Made by a program: the position numbers and the translations under genes
Part shown: positions 48,600 to 60,946 of the stretch, one piece after another
Position numbering within the stretch: the first letter of the stretch is position 1
Layout: every line of letters begins with the position of its first letter
The notes under the pieces: generated by a model
Databases searched by the model: none
Seen by the model: only the letters and a program-made list of their open reading frames with translations
What the model was told of the DNA's origin: nothing
From: Moniliophthora roreri
Taxonomy: Eukaryota; Basidiomycota; Agaricomycetes; Agaricales; Marasmiaceae
Length of the DNA stretch: 64,000 bases
Direction: 5' to 3'
Assembly (NCBI GenBank): GCA_001466705.2
Contig: LATX02000004.1
Coordinates: 99,699 to 163,698, forward strand

Positions 48600-51019
48600 C
48601 TAGAAGTTGATTGTATACCTTGAGAGGTGCGATCTTTCTCCACATTGGCTCCACGCAGAACCAACGTTTAACATGTTTCCGTTTCGAGGTGGCGAGTGCA
48701 GCGGCTGACCCCGCCTTGCATGGAATATTACAGCCAATGCATTGCGTTGATGATATCTCAATTTGTTGAAAGTCGCAAACTTCTCCAAGACTTTCCGAGA
48801 ACAGGCTAGTTGTATCGTGCCACCGTTCCTTGAATAGCAATCCCATTGACAGGGATCCCAAGTCGGATAACAAGAATTGAGGTCGAGAGAGATGGCTGCA
48901 AGTGCCCTAAATTCGTTACTCTGCAGATAAGTGGACACTGAATAAAAGGTTCCCCCATAACGTTCAAAGCACAGAAACGATCAGGAGATATTGTTTAGGG
49001 CACGAGCGAAGGTTACGGAATGATGCGAGTAGTGGTTCAATTAGAATACGTATCGTGACAAAGCCGCTACTGTGGTCAACAGCGCTATGGTTCAAATTCA
49101 AGTTCTGTGTAAGATTGAAATCAGGAAATGTCCGAAGGCAGACGATGGCGAAGCACGTACAATCGCTCCCGTCGATCAAAAGAAGTATTGGCGATGGCTG
49201 TCGAGCGTCTCAATAGAATATGTTCTCGTACACGACCCAGACGCCTGGATGCCCTCGCTATCTATTTCAGTGAGACTGCCACTAATGTCGATGATGGTGT
49301 CCCGTGTCTGGTTTTGATCCTCCGAGGCGTAATGTGACCAAGGATAGCCGAGAATGTTCAATGCCAGTGTCCCGCACCTTTGGTTCCCACCCAGAACATC
49401 ATATCTGGGGTCAGAAGGGGGACGCCGGTCCATCAGATTTGACGTTAGAATTTTTTCGTGTCCGACTACTTCGTGGACGAAATCTTCGCTCGAGTTGGTA
49501 CTCGGAAACAAACGGCTTGTCGCCCTGGTCGAATATGGTAGCTTCCTTGGAGAAATAGCCATAGTGGAGATCCTAGAGCGTCCCAGAAAATCTAATTAAG
49601 ATTTGAAGTCATGAATAATACGAGATATCCTGACAGTGTAGCCATGGCGGAGATTTGTGCTTCAAATTGTACGGCGGAACGTTGTTCCTAGATCTATTCA
49701 TTAATGCAATGGCAAGAAAAAGTAAAGAGACTGCACCCATCTCAGTTTTATTCCAGTATTGTTAGTCTAATATAAGATTTTGCCATACACGATAGTTTCA
49801 AGTGTTGACGAAGGATGCAGTAGTGGGAGATCAGGAAAGAAATTTAGCCGCGGCCGGAATGTTCGTTTCTCCCACCATCTCGGTCAACCAGCGAGCATCC
49901 TTTCAAGCCTCTTCGTGTCACTTTATGATCTCTTACTGTAACGAAAGCTTCACTGGCAAATTCCTGCTCAAGTCCGGATGTTCCTACTTTGCGCAAGTCG
50001 TTCACTATTTGGCATCTAAACTTTTGCACTCGAAAGCTATGCTGGGGCCCGGAATATCAATGCGAAAGCAACGAAGTTTTTTGAAGGTGTAAATGCTTGA
50101 GAAATAGGACAGAGTCTCTCCTGGGTAGACTTATATTCACTATGACGATAGGTCGATTCGGGTATGAACTTTTGCATTTTCACCTATTCCTTGGCTTAAT
50201 TCTACTCGAACACTTTTCCGCTTTTTCTACCTTCAGATATCCTTCTCTCAGCGTTGCTGGCCATGACGCCGGGGTCCTGGGGCTGTTTTCATCAAATTTC
50301 GGCTAGGCTACGATGGTCCTGGTCAAGGCATTGGAATGGGGAATAAGATAAGTTCGTACACTCAAGGCTAAGGCGCGTGCTTGGTACACTCCTGAACCAT
50401 CTACTAATACTGAGCATAGCAAAACGTGATGGAAGCTACAGTAACGCCAACATCCAAACATCTACCGAACCGAACCAAGTTTACATGAGACACCGCACTT
50501 GGTACCAAACCTTTCTCGAATCCACGCGAAACGCGACGTCATCATACATATCTCTGCGTACCTCAATAGCCGCTATAATACGTCTCGCCTTTGCGCTAGG
50601 TCCCTTGCGAGTATCTTGGGCTTGGGTATGGTGTGTATAGAATTCGCCAGACGTCGTAGCGAAGGTTTGTGTATCAGTTCGTCTGTACATTTGCTACCCT
50701 CTACTTCTCTACACGATACTAGCGAGCTATTTGTAGGCGCGTGGGTCTCGCGCTGATAACTGTGCCCTTATAACATGCATAAGAGGCCGGCTGTTCTTTG
50801 AATCATTAGAATCCATACGCAACCTATCGGGTTGTACGAGGAGAGCGCCCAAAGAGGTGTGTTCTTATAATTTTCCGGCTCTTCTTTGGAGTGACATAGC
50901 CTACTACAGTTCCTTAAATTTATTGTCGACATAGAGCCTTCTGCGTCTTCGCCTTGCCCGCTATAGCGCATTCATGACTTGAAATTCAAGTGTTCAAGGC
51001 GAACGGAATGGAGAATCGA
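48600..51019. other. Unit 1 duplicated DNA, unassigned
   Basis: Collinear with 57.83-60.05 kb and, from 49.48 kb, very similar to it. Short frames on both strands and no recognised product. Confidence 0.45.
49483..49586. repeat. 104-bp perfect match to unit 2 (58,614-58,717)
   Basis: Every base from TCTTCGCTCGAGTTGG to AGAGCGTCCCAG is identical in the two units, while flanking sequence differs at several percent or by indels. It is open in frames on both strands. Possible reasons are recent conversion, constraint, or chance within young duplicated DNA. Confidence 0.9.
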
Positions 51020-52019
51020 TATTATGCTTGATCAACCACGAACGATATAAGTAGGTGCTACGTCCAGCATGCCTCAGCCATTATTTACCTTGGTTTATTT
51101 CTCACAGGCAATTTAGCTTTTATTCCTTCCAAAGTCTATACATAACACGAGAATCAGCGACATCTCTCATCTCATCAACCTCCCTTCAACGCGGAAGCCT
51201 GGGCACGCTGTGCCCGGAGTACCTTATGCATGTTATGGTCATTGCAACCTCATCTGCGTTTCGAATTCCGGCTGTCCATCGCTGATCGTGACGCCCTCCG
51301 AATGCCTTATTTCTCAGCATACTTGGCACCCTGGGTATTGCCACAGTAGGCATCAATGCTCCCGACGTCAAGACGATTCTTAGACCCAGGTCACCACTTA
51401 TCGCGATCCCATTTACGATAGGGGGTTCACGAACGATGTAGGTGTTTCGTCTCAGTACACTTTGGCAGTGCTCAACTATGAATTCTCACTCTTACTCTAG
51501 GACAAAGTAGTGCTATCTACAGCAAACCCTCTACCTGGGAACACGTACAACCCTCAGAACCGAATTCTAGAGTGCCAAAAGTGCTGGAACTTGCATTCTC
51601 TACATAATAGGTACATTCCCTTCCACTTTCGCATCCTCGAATACTCGGCGGCGTTTTCAGCAGGTTAATCGAACTACTACCTATGTATGCAAAACTCGGG
51701 AAAGCAACATACCATATCGACTCCCTTTAGATTCTTGGACCTAATCTCCCGAATTTATGCACCTGCGTTTTGTGTCTTTGCTGGTGTATTTTGGCCAAGA
51801 CAGTGTATCGTATCGCGGATAACGGGGCCGATGCAGTATCGTCCTCGATGGTACGGTGATAATGGAGGTCAGGGGGATGTGAGTTGAGAGTACGTTCCGA
51901 TATTTTACTAATTTGAACCTACGCTTACCTTTGCACAAGTCGTCGCAGACCGGACCACCTTGGTGTCTTTATTCTACTGCAAGTTCATCGGTCGAGGGGC
52001 TGCAACTATAGACAGGGTT

Positions 52020-52565
52020 TCGCTCTTCAAACGGTGCTTACACCTCCCCTTAAATCAAATACCGATGTAAAACCCAACAGGTTAAAGATTCAAGAAGTCT
52101 CCTATATTCTTGGACGAATAGACAACCTCCGCGCTACAGATTACCTTTCAATCTCTGGAACCTGCTCGCCCAGGTTCTCGCCGACGGTATCATTACCGAG
52201 GATGTTGACGGGTGAGACCCTCGCTGCCTGCATCCTCAATGACCCCAGTCGTTGAGAGCGGATCTGTTCGTAGCGGGATGTCCTTGGAGCCTTTACTGCT
52301 GAGGAAGTTGGTGTCTTCCTTGGTGATGGTGATGCCGTCGAAGGCTCCGAGAAGGTCAGGAGTAGCGAAGGTCAAACTCTTCGGCGATATCACTGTCATT
52401 TAAAGTCAAAGTAGAGCTGCTATGACGATGCTACACTACGCGCTGCTGTCGAGGTATTTACCTTCCCGACGGTGACATTGCCCTTCTCAAGTGTGGCTTC
52501 AGAATCACCACACCTCTACATCCAACATCGACCCCCCGACGTCAAGTATGTCCCCATGAAGACTC
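52020..52565 (+). pseudogene. HSP60 exon 4 fragment in unit 2, with internal inversion
   Basis: The forward part matches parent 23,470-23,685 (AAACCCAACAGGTTAAAG, GAGGATGTTGACGG, CTCGCTGCCTGCATCCTCAA). The segment 52,255-52,395 is the reverse complement of parent about 23,810-23,945. On the minus strand it reads [20 protein letters not shown] against parental [20 protein letters not shown]. From about 52,400 the match is forward again, to about parent 24,040-24,240 (CGCGCTGCTGTCGAGG, GCCCTTCTCAAG). The unit 1 fragment has no inversion, so the inversion is the derived state. Confidence 0.85.
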
Positions 52566-54958
52566 CTTTATCTCGATTACTCGCGAGCCACGGCTGAACG
52601 GCTAAACAAGGCATGCGTCATCGTCGACACGTAGGAAAATGACGTAAGTAAGAATGAAACGCTTCAGAAATAGACTTGTACGTAACCTAGCGACGGCACT
52701 TGTCGCCTACATTGCGTACCGTTTGTAATGCGTACATCGAGCTGCAATCGACGTGAATCAGCAGCGCATTATCGATGAAGCACCTCGATTTCACCAAGAT
52801 TTGGATGTTTGTTGCAAATTCCACCGGAAGGAGCCAGTGACTTTTCGCGTTTTATCTTACGACTTTTTGGATATAAGCATTAATGTGTATGGTCCGACTC
52901 CTCGTGTACACTGACAGTAACGACCCCGCCCCAACCCGCAAAACACATTACATCACTTGGTGAGTCAGAACCCGTCAAGGTCCTAGTTCGGCTCACTGCC
53001 AGCCCTCTCAGTTATGTGTATACTATGTACTTGTGTGAAATACTTATATGTAATGTTTTCCTGGTAGATGGCGAGCTTCAGCAGCTCAAAGTGTTTTTTT
53101 CATCTCCACTGCTCAGGCATTTTATCCCGCCAAGGTGCGGATCACAGATGCTGCGGCCCCGCTTGCAATGACGCGACCTGTTATTGTCAAAAATTATGGG
53201 CACGTTTTCTATCCCCGAAAAGCTAAGGTCTTTAAATTCCCCGTTTTCTTCCTTCGTTTTGCTCAATCTCTCCAGCATCAGGGTCATTAAAACCACATCC
53301 CAAGCTATCTATTATGAGGTCTTATACGACGTCTCACATCACGAACAAGGCGGAATCAGAGGAGTCTGGGGGTAAAATTGCAATTGAAGGAGGTGGTAAT
53401 TGAGCGCCATCGTTGCCCTTGTACCAGTCAAGCGAGCAGCATGAAAAGGTTTCTCAGTACGTATGCTCACAGTTACCTCACTCAACGCAAGCTAACTTTA
53501 TCATTTCAAATCTGCAGCAAGTTAATAAAATTGCCAACGAACTCAACCCCTCCTCAAATCACAGCATCGATCTTCTATCATCACCAGCCATCATATCTTC
53601 CGTCCCCCACACCGCCCTCCACACCCCTGGACAGGCAAATAGACGCGTCGACCTCTTTTATATCCCATACAGCATTGTCACTTTCATGCTTCCCTTCTAA
53701 TGTGCCACATTTCGTGATTCCATGTATAGCGCCTACACAGCCTGCTTATCTCCCTCCCTCCCCTCCTGTCCACCACATTCGATTCGATACCACTTTTCTT
53801 TCTCATCACACCATCCTAGGATCACGATCTTACAGTGTACAGAACCAGAACTATGTTCCAACATAGATTACATTACTCCCTTTCTTACGTTCTCCCTTCG
53901 TCACTGTATTTTTTCACATGTATACGTGTACCCCTAGATCTTTCGCCCCCGACTACATTATAAACTTTTTACCCTGTTGTAAATCGATGCAAAGTTGACA
54001 AGTTCGAACATTGCGATTGGAATCTTCGAGAAGCACTGACACTCATGCACAAGGTGATTTTCGCTTCAAACATTCCTCTGGCGCTCAAATAGGGTTAATA
54101 ACTGGAGCACGTCTCGGGAACATTTCGGAGTTTTCGTGTGGATGTGAGGGCGTGGTAAGTTGCAGGGTCCTCTTTACCGCAGTCATCGCGCAAGGCTCGT
54201 ATCTCAGTGCTCAGCTCCCACTTTGCGGAATGTCTTGCTAGACATCGATTCGCTTGGAACCGACTTCCTTCCCAGGCACAACGGCGATAAAGGGTCTCGT
54301 GAGAGCCGTACGTGCAAAGTACCACCGTTACGATCTCTTTTCTCAGCTTACCGGGCCTTCCCATCTACCTCAGAACAAGACGCTCTTTTCATCTTGCAAC
54401 AAGTTCCACCGCTCGACCTTTTTATGGCATGGAAAATCTTGACCCTGTGTCGAAGCATCTCACACCGTCATCCGCCCTCCATCGTCATCTGCGTACTCGT
54501 TGATCACCTTATACATTCAACCTCCTCGACTCGATGCAAATTCGCTAGATTCCAATTACTAGGCGACATACAAGTCTTCGTAACCTTGCGTCCTTCTGAT
54601 TAGGGCGCGCCCGCTGAACGGGGTGAATTAGAGCAACTACGGAACGTTCATGGTGAACTGCCCCCACCTCTCAGCGCCGATTCTGCTTGTTTTTAGACGG
54701 AGAAGAATTTCGCTGCGATTGCTTCTGCGGGATCACTTCCTTTCTAATGCACAGCGCTCATCGTCTGGCTCTCGACTACCTCAATTACCTTCCATCGCCT
54801 TCGGTGACCAAGTAGACTGCGATTGGAGTGAACGTGGGAGAGAAATACAACTTGGGCAGGATTTATTACTCGCGAAGAGTATCAACCCATTGAAGGTGTT
54901 CTGGAGGCTGGGAGAAAGGGGTGATACCGTGTTTGTAGCTGCGTCTATTCATCCCACA
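52566..54958. other. Unit 2 duplicated DNA without a recognised gene
   Basis: Diverged counterpart of 42.2-45.7 kb. It includes the 162-codon open frame at 53,378-53,866, which is Pro/Ser/His-rich, lacks motifs and is not conserved as an open frame in unit 1, so I do not call it. Confidence 0.45.
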
Positions 54959-57247
54959 TCAATCAACATTCATTCCATCCTCCTCAACATTCGCGGCTAT
55001 AGTGGATAGAGATACAGCAAATTCGCCATCCACATCCATGGCTTCAGTATCTTGAAGAGATTTTTTGCTTTAGAGTGAGTAACGCAGAAAAACAATGCCA
55101 CAATTGACAAGGAACGCATCACAAACCTGTAATGTGATCAAACCGAGCCCCGCCAACGATTCGAAAGTTTGGTAAACCAAGAGACTGCGCGAAATCTGTT
55201 GTTTGGGGATCAAAGCCTTTGGAAACGTGGAGTTGTCGAATCGCATTGTAGGTATTGTCACCCCACCAATTATGTCGGATTTCGAACCTTGATGTGAAAG
55301 AGGGAAGCCCTAGAGAAAGTTGCGTGTCTTCCGATATCTCTTCACCTCCAGAACGGTTGAACGACCAAAAGTATTTCTTTCCTTCTATCCAAGCGTTCCA
55401 AATACTTTTACTATCTGAAGGGCGAGGAATGGGTCGAGTGAAGAGGTAGATAGGTTTGGTTGAGATATCGTTACTTTTCAATGCACGTTGATGCTTGCAT
55501 CGGAGATATAGCCAGAAACCATGGGCAATGACTATTTGTATGTAAGTAGTATATGGGCATCGGAATGAAAATGAACTTACAATGCTCCTTGCAAGTTTGC
55601 ACCAATCATCCCTAGGATGCAGTGCATAGTAAATGCCAACCTCCTGATCGCAGAAATGTGAAATCTGCGACTGTGTGATCATGATTCTTATTAGTACAGT
55701 ATCAGGACCCAGATTAGTGAAAAATCTTCTCTTGACTGCAACTTCATAATACGCACCGCACTGAATTATTAGCTATACAGACTGGTTGCATTCCATCTGG
55801 CAAGTTTTTCTCGCGCTCCGGTCTATAATGGCACTCCTTCATATTCCCAAGCCATCTAGCAATGATGGTGTGTTGGGTTCCTCTGTAAATGGTGTCAGGC
55901 AGGGATGAGAGTACAAATGTTGTCTCCTCATCGGCTACCCTTTCCAGAGTCCCTCTCCTACACCAGTCAATCCCTCGGATGATGTTTCGAGCAGACAGTC
56001 TCCGAGTAAGGTAAGTAAAGAGGGCACTGGAGTCTTTGTATGTCTGAAGAGATAGAAAACAAGGTTTCTTGCTGGACATCGAGTTTGTCTTAAATCCCGA
56101 TGCATAGTAAGTAATCGAGCTGTGAGATGAATACTGAACAAAAGGTCCTGCGCAAAGCGCGCCGGTTTTTGGATGAATCCACAGTTCGCGCAAGTCCTGT
56201 ATATTTATTTACAAGCACGTCAATTTTTGGGATAGCGTTATTTCTAAAAATGACATACCATATTCTCATCGCTAACATGAACTTCTCCAAACTACAGAGA
56301 AAGACTAGGTCAGAAAACTGGCAAGTTTCATGCAAACCCTAACGCACCACATATTCAAAATAGATATAAAGAAGTGACGAGAATTTATTTTGTTCCCAGA
56401 TATGTGCTACTGGGACAAGCGCTCACGAAAGATTAGAGGAAATTAGCACAATCCACAAATTCAAAAGGCATCGAACTCACCATCGTAAAAGATTAGCGCA
56501 GGTAAGGTATCATTGTAGCCGAAGAGTTGAGCAACATTCAAATTCCTACCAGGTAACAGGGTTATTTATCTCGAATCACAACGGACGCAAGACGCTACCA
56601 GCATACCTGACACGAGAGAACTGCTTGAAATCTCTGTGAAAAGCCTATATCGATTCAGTGTCAGTACAGCGAGGTATGAAGAAGAAGGAAATATTCATTT
56701 GAACCTCGGAGGCGTCTTGACCCCTGTAAGTAACGTATAAGAAATCCGAGTTGCCCTGATCTTGAAGCTCAACGTGATTAAAGGTACGATAAGCAACTAC
56801 ATGCCGCCAGCTTCGGTTTTCTTCATCTTGTTCTCTGACTTGCGCGTCGCCTATACTCCTTTTGATGTGGATTTTTCCTGTCGAAACTCGTGTGTACTGT
56901 AGACATTTACCGTATCAGTAACGACGAGACAGCTCAACTGGGAACAGATACTGCACCTCCCCCCAAAACCTTCGTTCTTGATCTGCATTCGTAATCTGCA
57001 AGGGCCCGTTTGCGTTCGGATTCCAGACTGACATCCGCTCTCTGTACAAGTTTGGCGGTAAATCTTGCAAACGGGCGGAAGAAACAGTAGACGCCGGCGG
57101 GGTCGACGCTGGTCTGGTAAGCTCGGCAACTTGTATGGGTCCCAATAAGTTCGCATGTATTACTTGATGATGATGAACGACCGTCCCTTCGAAATTCGTG
57201 AATTGGCCGCCGTGAAAGGTGTGATTAGACGATTTAGTGAAGGCCAT
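54959..57247 (-). pseudogene. Family F copy 5, broken by a 64-bp deletion
   Basis: Same gene structure as copy 4. Exons that read cleanly are 56957..57247 (ATG at 57,247), 56705..56896, 56607..56644, 56481..56545, 56348..56421, 56259..56291, 55757..56196 and the start of the next at 55,686; all introns have GT and AG in matching phase. Start motif: NHTFHGGQFTNFEG. In the exon from 55,686 the sequence jumps from WCKLA to the AGGAGCATT that precedes the donor. This removes 64 bp, which in copy 4 encode the segment starting at DSWLLQAHSV. The loss shifts the frame and the following exon meets a TGA. The later exons still read well (HGFWLYLRCKHQ, RPIPRPSDSKSIWNAW, YFWSFNRSGGEEISED, GFDPQTTDFAQSLGLPNF), and the tail ends at a TGA at 54,959. 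CpG is retained throughout, unlike copy 4. The inactivation looks recent. Confidence 0.75.
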
Positions 57248-57449
57248 TTTGAAAAGTGGTGGGCTATGGCCAGCCTAAGAGTATCCAATATAAGGATGAG
57301 AGAGCGCCGTACTGAAAACAGAAAGCAGCTGTTGGTGTGCTGTGATAGACTGAACTTTATCTCTGTGGGAGTCATGTGCACGACATATTTGCCCATGGAT
57401 AGGTGTTAATCGAGCGGAAAATCGTAGGGAGTGTACGTACCAGTGAGTA

Positions 57450-57832
57450 TTTTCTGAAGCCTGTACTGCCTATGATCCTGTTTAACCCGTCAAGGTTCCG
57501 ATACACTGGTAGACTGGGTCACAGTATCAGTAAGCTCAAGATAGACCAAGTGAGAGTCCTCGACATATCCCAGACCTTCTCTCTCGGGCCAGGAGTTGCA
57601 CAAGATGATCCGAGACGTAGTCGTGCTGAGCCCTAGCGATGAACATGAAATTTTCGCTCTGAAGCAACAAACTTCCACGATCCATGAAAAGGTATATGGG
57701 ATGGCGGAGGTGAGAGGGAGAAATCTTATGCTGTGAGACCATGTTCAAAAGAGCAACAACGCTGGAAACGGGAATCGAGTCTTGATAAATTGGACTCAAA
57801 TCGGTCTTGCTGTCAGAGTCAGGTGTCCTCAA
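57450..57832 (-). pseudogene. Relic with family F-like N-terminal motif, unit 2
   Basis: Duplicate of 48,250-48,599. The minus strand reads SENFMFIARAQHDYVSDHLV after an upstream frame with DLSPIYQDSIPVSS and YLFMD. Broken or non-coding. Same interpretation as its unit 1 partner. Confidence 0.45.
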
Positions 57833-60800
57833 CCTTCCTTAGTGGTTGCCTGGGCGTCACGCCCAACTGCTAGAAGTTGATTGCATACCTTGAGACGTGC
57901 GATCTTTCTCCACGCCGACTCCACGCTGAATCACCATTGAGTATGTTTCCGTTTCGAGGTGACGAGGCGCAACCAATACATTGCATAGACGCCGGTATCT
58001 TCATCTATCGAAGACTGCAAACTTCTCTGAGACTTTCCGAGAACAGGCTAGTCACATTGCGCCACCGTTTTTTGAACAGCAATCCTGAGAACGGAGATTC
58101 AGAGTCGGACAGCGAGAGTTTAGGTTGAAGGAGACGGTTGCGAGATTGTGAAGCGCCGAAGATTGTTACTCTGCCGACAAATGGACAGGGAATGGAAGGT
58201 TCCTTGACAACGTCGAAGACGCAGAAACGTTCGGAAAATGTTGTTTGAGGCACGGGTGCAAGTGACAGAATGATGCGAGTAGTGGTTCAACTAGAATACA
58301 TACAAAGCCGCTGGTGTGGTCAACAGTGCCATGATTCAAACTCAACGTCTGTATGTGAAAATTATGCTGTACCGAAATCAGGAAACATCCAAAGACAGGC
58401 AATGGCGAGGCACGTACAATCGCTCACATTGACCAAAAGAAGTATGGTAGCGGCTGTTGAACGTCGCAATAGAACATGTACTGGCGCACGACCCAGACGC
58501 CTGGATGTCCTCGCTATCTGCTTCGGTGGGATTACCACTAATGTCAATGATGGCATACCGTATCTGGTTTTAGAGATGTTCAATGTCAGCGTCCCATTGC
58601 TTCGTGGATGAAGTCTTCGCTCGAGTTGGTACTCGGAAACAAACGGCTTGTCGCCCTGGTCGAATATGGTAGCTTCCTTGGAGAAATAGCCATAGTGGAG
58701 ATCCTAGAGCGTCCCAGCAAATCCAGATTAGGACTTGAAGTCATGAATAACACGAGATATCCTGATAGTGTAGCCATGGCGGAGATTTGTGCTTCAAATT
58801 GTACGGCGGAACGCTGTTCCTAGATCTATTCATTAGTGGAACGGCAAGAAAAAGTAAAGAGACTGCACCCACCTCAATTTTATCCCAGTATTGTCAGTCT
58901 AATATAAGATTTTGCCATGCACGATAGCTTCGAGTATTGACGAAGGATACAGTAGTGGGAGGTCCGGAAAGAAATTTAGCCGCGGCCGGAATCTTTGTTT
59001 TCCCCACCATCTCGGTCAACCAACGAGCATCCTTTCGAGCCTCTTCGTGTCACTTTATGATCTCTTAACGAATGCTTCACTAGCAAATTCTTGCTCAAGT
59101 CCGGGTGTTCTTACTTCGCGCAACTCGTTCACTATTTGGCATCTAAACTTTTGCACTCGAAAGCTATGCTGGGGCCCGGAATATCAATGCGAAAGCAACG
59201 AAGTTTTTTGAAGGTGTAAATGCTTGAGAAATAGGACAGAGTGTCTCCTGGGTAGACTTATATCTACTATGACGATAGGTCGATTCGGGTATGAACTTTT
59301 GCATTTTCACCTATTCCTTGGCTTAATTCTACTCGAACACCTTTCCGCTTTTTCTAATCCTTCTCTCAGCGTCGCTGGCCATGACGCCGGGGTCCTGGGG
59401 CTGTTTTCATCAAATTTCGGCTAGGCTACGAGGGACCTGGTCAAGGCATTGGAATGGGGAATAAGACAAGTTCGTACACTCAAGGCTAAGGTGCGTGCTT
59501 GGTACATTCCTGAACCATCTACTAATACTAAGCATAGTAAATCGTGATGGAAGTTACATTACTAGTAACGCAAACGTCTAAACATCTACCGAACCGAACC
59601 AAATCATTCCCAAATCCCCGCAAAACACGAGATCATCATACATATCTCTGCGTACCTCAATAGCCACTACAATACGCCTCTCGCCTTTGCGCTGATCGTT
59701 GTGGTCTCTTGAAGCGGGTGCGGGCGTCTTGGGGTTAGGCATGGTGTGCGTAGGATTCACCAGACATCGTGGTGAAGGTTCGTGTGTCGGTTAATCTGTA
59801 CATCTGTTACCCTCTACTTCTCTACACGATGCTAACAAGCTATTTGCAGGTGCATGGATCTCGCGCCGATAAATGTACCTTTAGAGCATGCATAAGAGAC
59901 GGGCCGCGGAGGGCATCGAAAGAGGTGTGTTCTTGTCATTTTCCGGGTCTTCTTTGGAATGACGTAGCTCACCACAGTTCCTTAGACTTATTGCGGACAT
60001 GGAGACTTCTGCATCTTCGCGTTACCACTTATAGTACATTCTCGACTCGAAATACTGTATTGCTAGTTGAAGCTCTCAAGGGATCAAGGGAAACAGTGAA
60101 GACCTGTGATCTGTTTATGTATGTACGTAGGTTGATCCAAGAACATACGGGAGTTTATACATACTCGCAAACGGAGGGCTAAAACAGAACGTGACTCCTC
60201 ACCGATGCACTAATTGTATTCACAAGCCATAGATGCTCCTGCATGACACTTCGCCGGGGCACACTTGGGTGAATTCTGTCGACAGCACTGGTAGCCCCCG
60301 CTTGTCTGCCAAAAGTAATTTACACGTTAGACGCAGGTCAGAGAGGAAGGGACTCACTGTCAGTGGGACCCAAAGTTATTGTCACCTTCTGGATGAATCT
60401 TCGTAGACATACGACTCGTTGTCAGCTCCCGGTTCTCAGTGAATAATGTTATGACCCTTGTTTACGAAGTTCGCACTACACTTGCCAGCTATGCTTCGTG
60501 TCTGTTGCGCGAGATGCTTAATGCGGGAAGCCCTAGTCCCTGTCGCTCGGCATTGTGAGCATTGAGCTATGGATTGCTACCGAGTGACTTGGATTCTTTA
60601 ATTTTGGCGTCGTTCTGCTTCCTCGGGTGCGGCTGGAGCAAGAGGATGGCGAGGATGAAATCACGACCAGCTGTAGGACGCTGACATGCATTTTAGCCCG
60701 GGAGAAATGCTGGAGTAAGAAGATGGGTCTACTGAGGCCCGAGGGCCTTATTATCATATTCAGCGCAGCATCGAGTTCAGTTGGTGACGCAAGGATTTGG

Positions 60801-60946
60801 ACGGCAGCTTGAAGCGCTCAGACGCGTCTAGCACATTCTCCCACCTTCCACACTGTTCTTTCAACCTATCCACCTGTATCAATAGCAGTACACACTGCAT
60901 CCATACCTTCCTTAAACCACAACCACTACCAAACTCACACCACACC
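57833..60946. other. Unit 2 end and FES1 promoter region
   Basis: Up to about 60,050 this is the counterpart of 48.6-51.0 kb. From there to the FES1 start I see no gene. A CT- and CA-rich leader precedes the FES1 ATG (60,830-60,946). No perfect three-unit heat-shock element was found upstream of FES1. Confidence 0.45.

Larger units (their letters stand above)
39815..51019 (+). repeat. Tandem segmental duplication, unit 1
   Basis: About 11.2 kb whose sequence recurs in order and orientation at 51,020-60,050. Matching anchors include AGGTGCTCCGTCCAG at about 39,843 with AGGTGCTACGTCCAG at about 51,053, and AATCAGCGACATC at 40,159 with the same at 51,152. Others are CTCTACCTGG at 41,016 and 51,528, GTACCAGTCAAGCGAGCA at about 43,304 and 53,420, and CAACTACGGAAC at 44,293 and 54,632. 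Near-identical DNA runs from 49.48 to 50.7 kb. Compared with unit 2 it has about 0.44 kb extra at roughly 40.39-40.83 kb and about 1.3 kb extra at 44.34-45.64 kb. Confidence 0.85.
51020..60050 (+). repeat. Tandem segmental duplication, unit 2
   Basis: About 9.0 kb, directly adjoining unit 1. Divergence is uneven: the 51-54.7 kb part is strongly diverged and indel-rich, while 58.61-59.9 kb is over 90% identical to unit 1 by eye and includes a 104-bp perfect match. It has lost about 0.13 kb near 58.57 kb relative to unit 1 and carries a local inversion in its HSP60 fragment. Confidence 0.85.

Noticed and set aside
53378..53866. A 162-codon plus-strand open frame in unit 2
   Set aside because: It is low complexity, lacks motifs, and is not open at the corresponding place in unit 1.
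55744..55760. A TGA ending the long exon of family F copy 5 taken as a nonsense mutation
   Set aside because: The stop falls inside a good intron (GTGCGT donor, TACTAATAAG acceptor) that is also present at the same place in copy 4; the real lesion is the 64-bp deletion.
60600..60946. Possible heat-shock element upstream of FES1
   Set aside because: TTC and GAA words occur but not in the required 5-bp register over three units.
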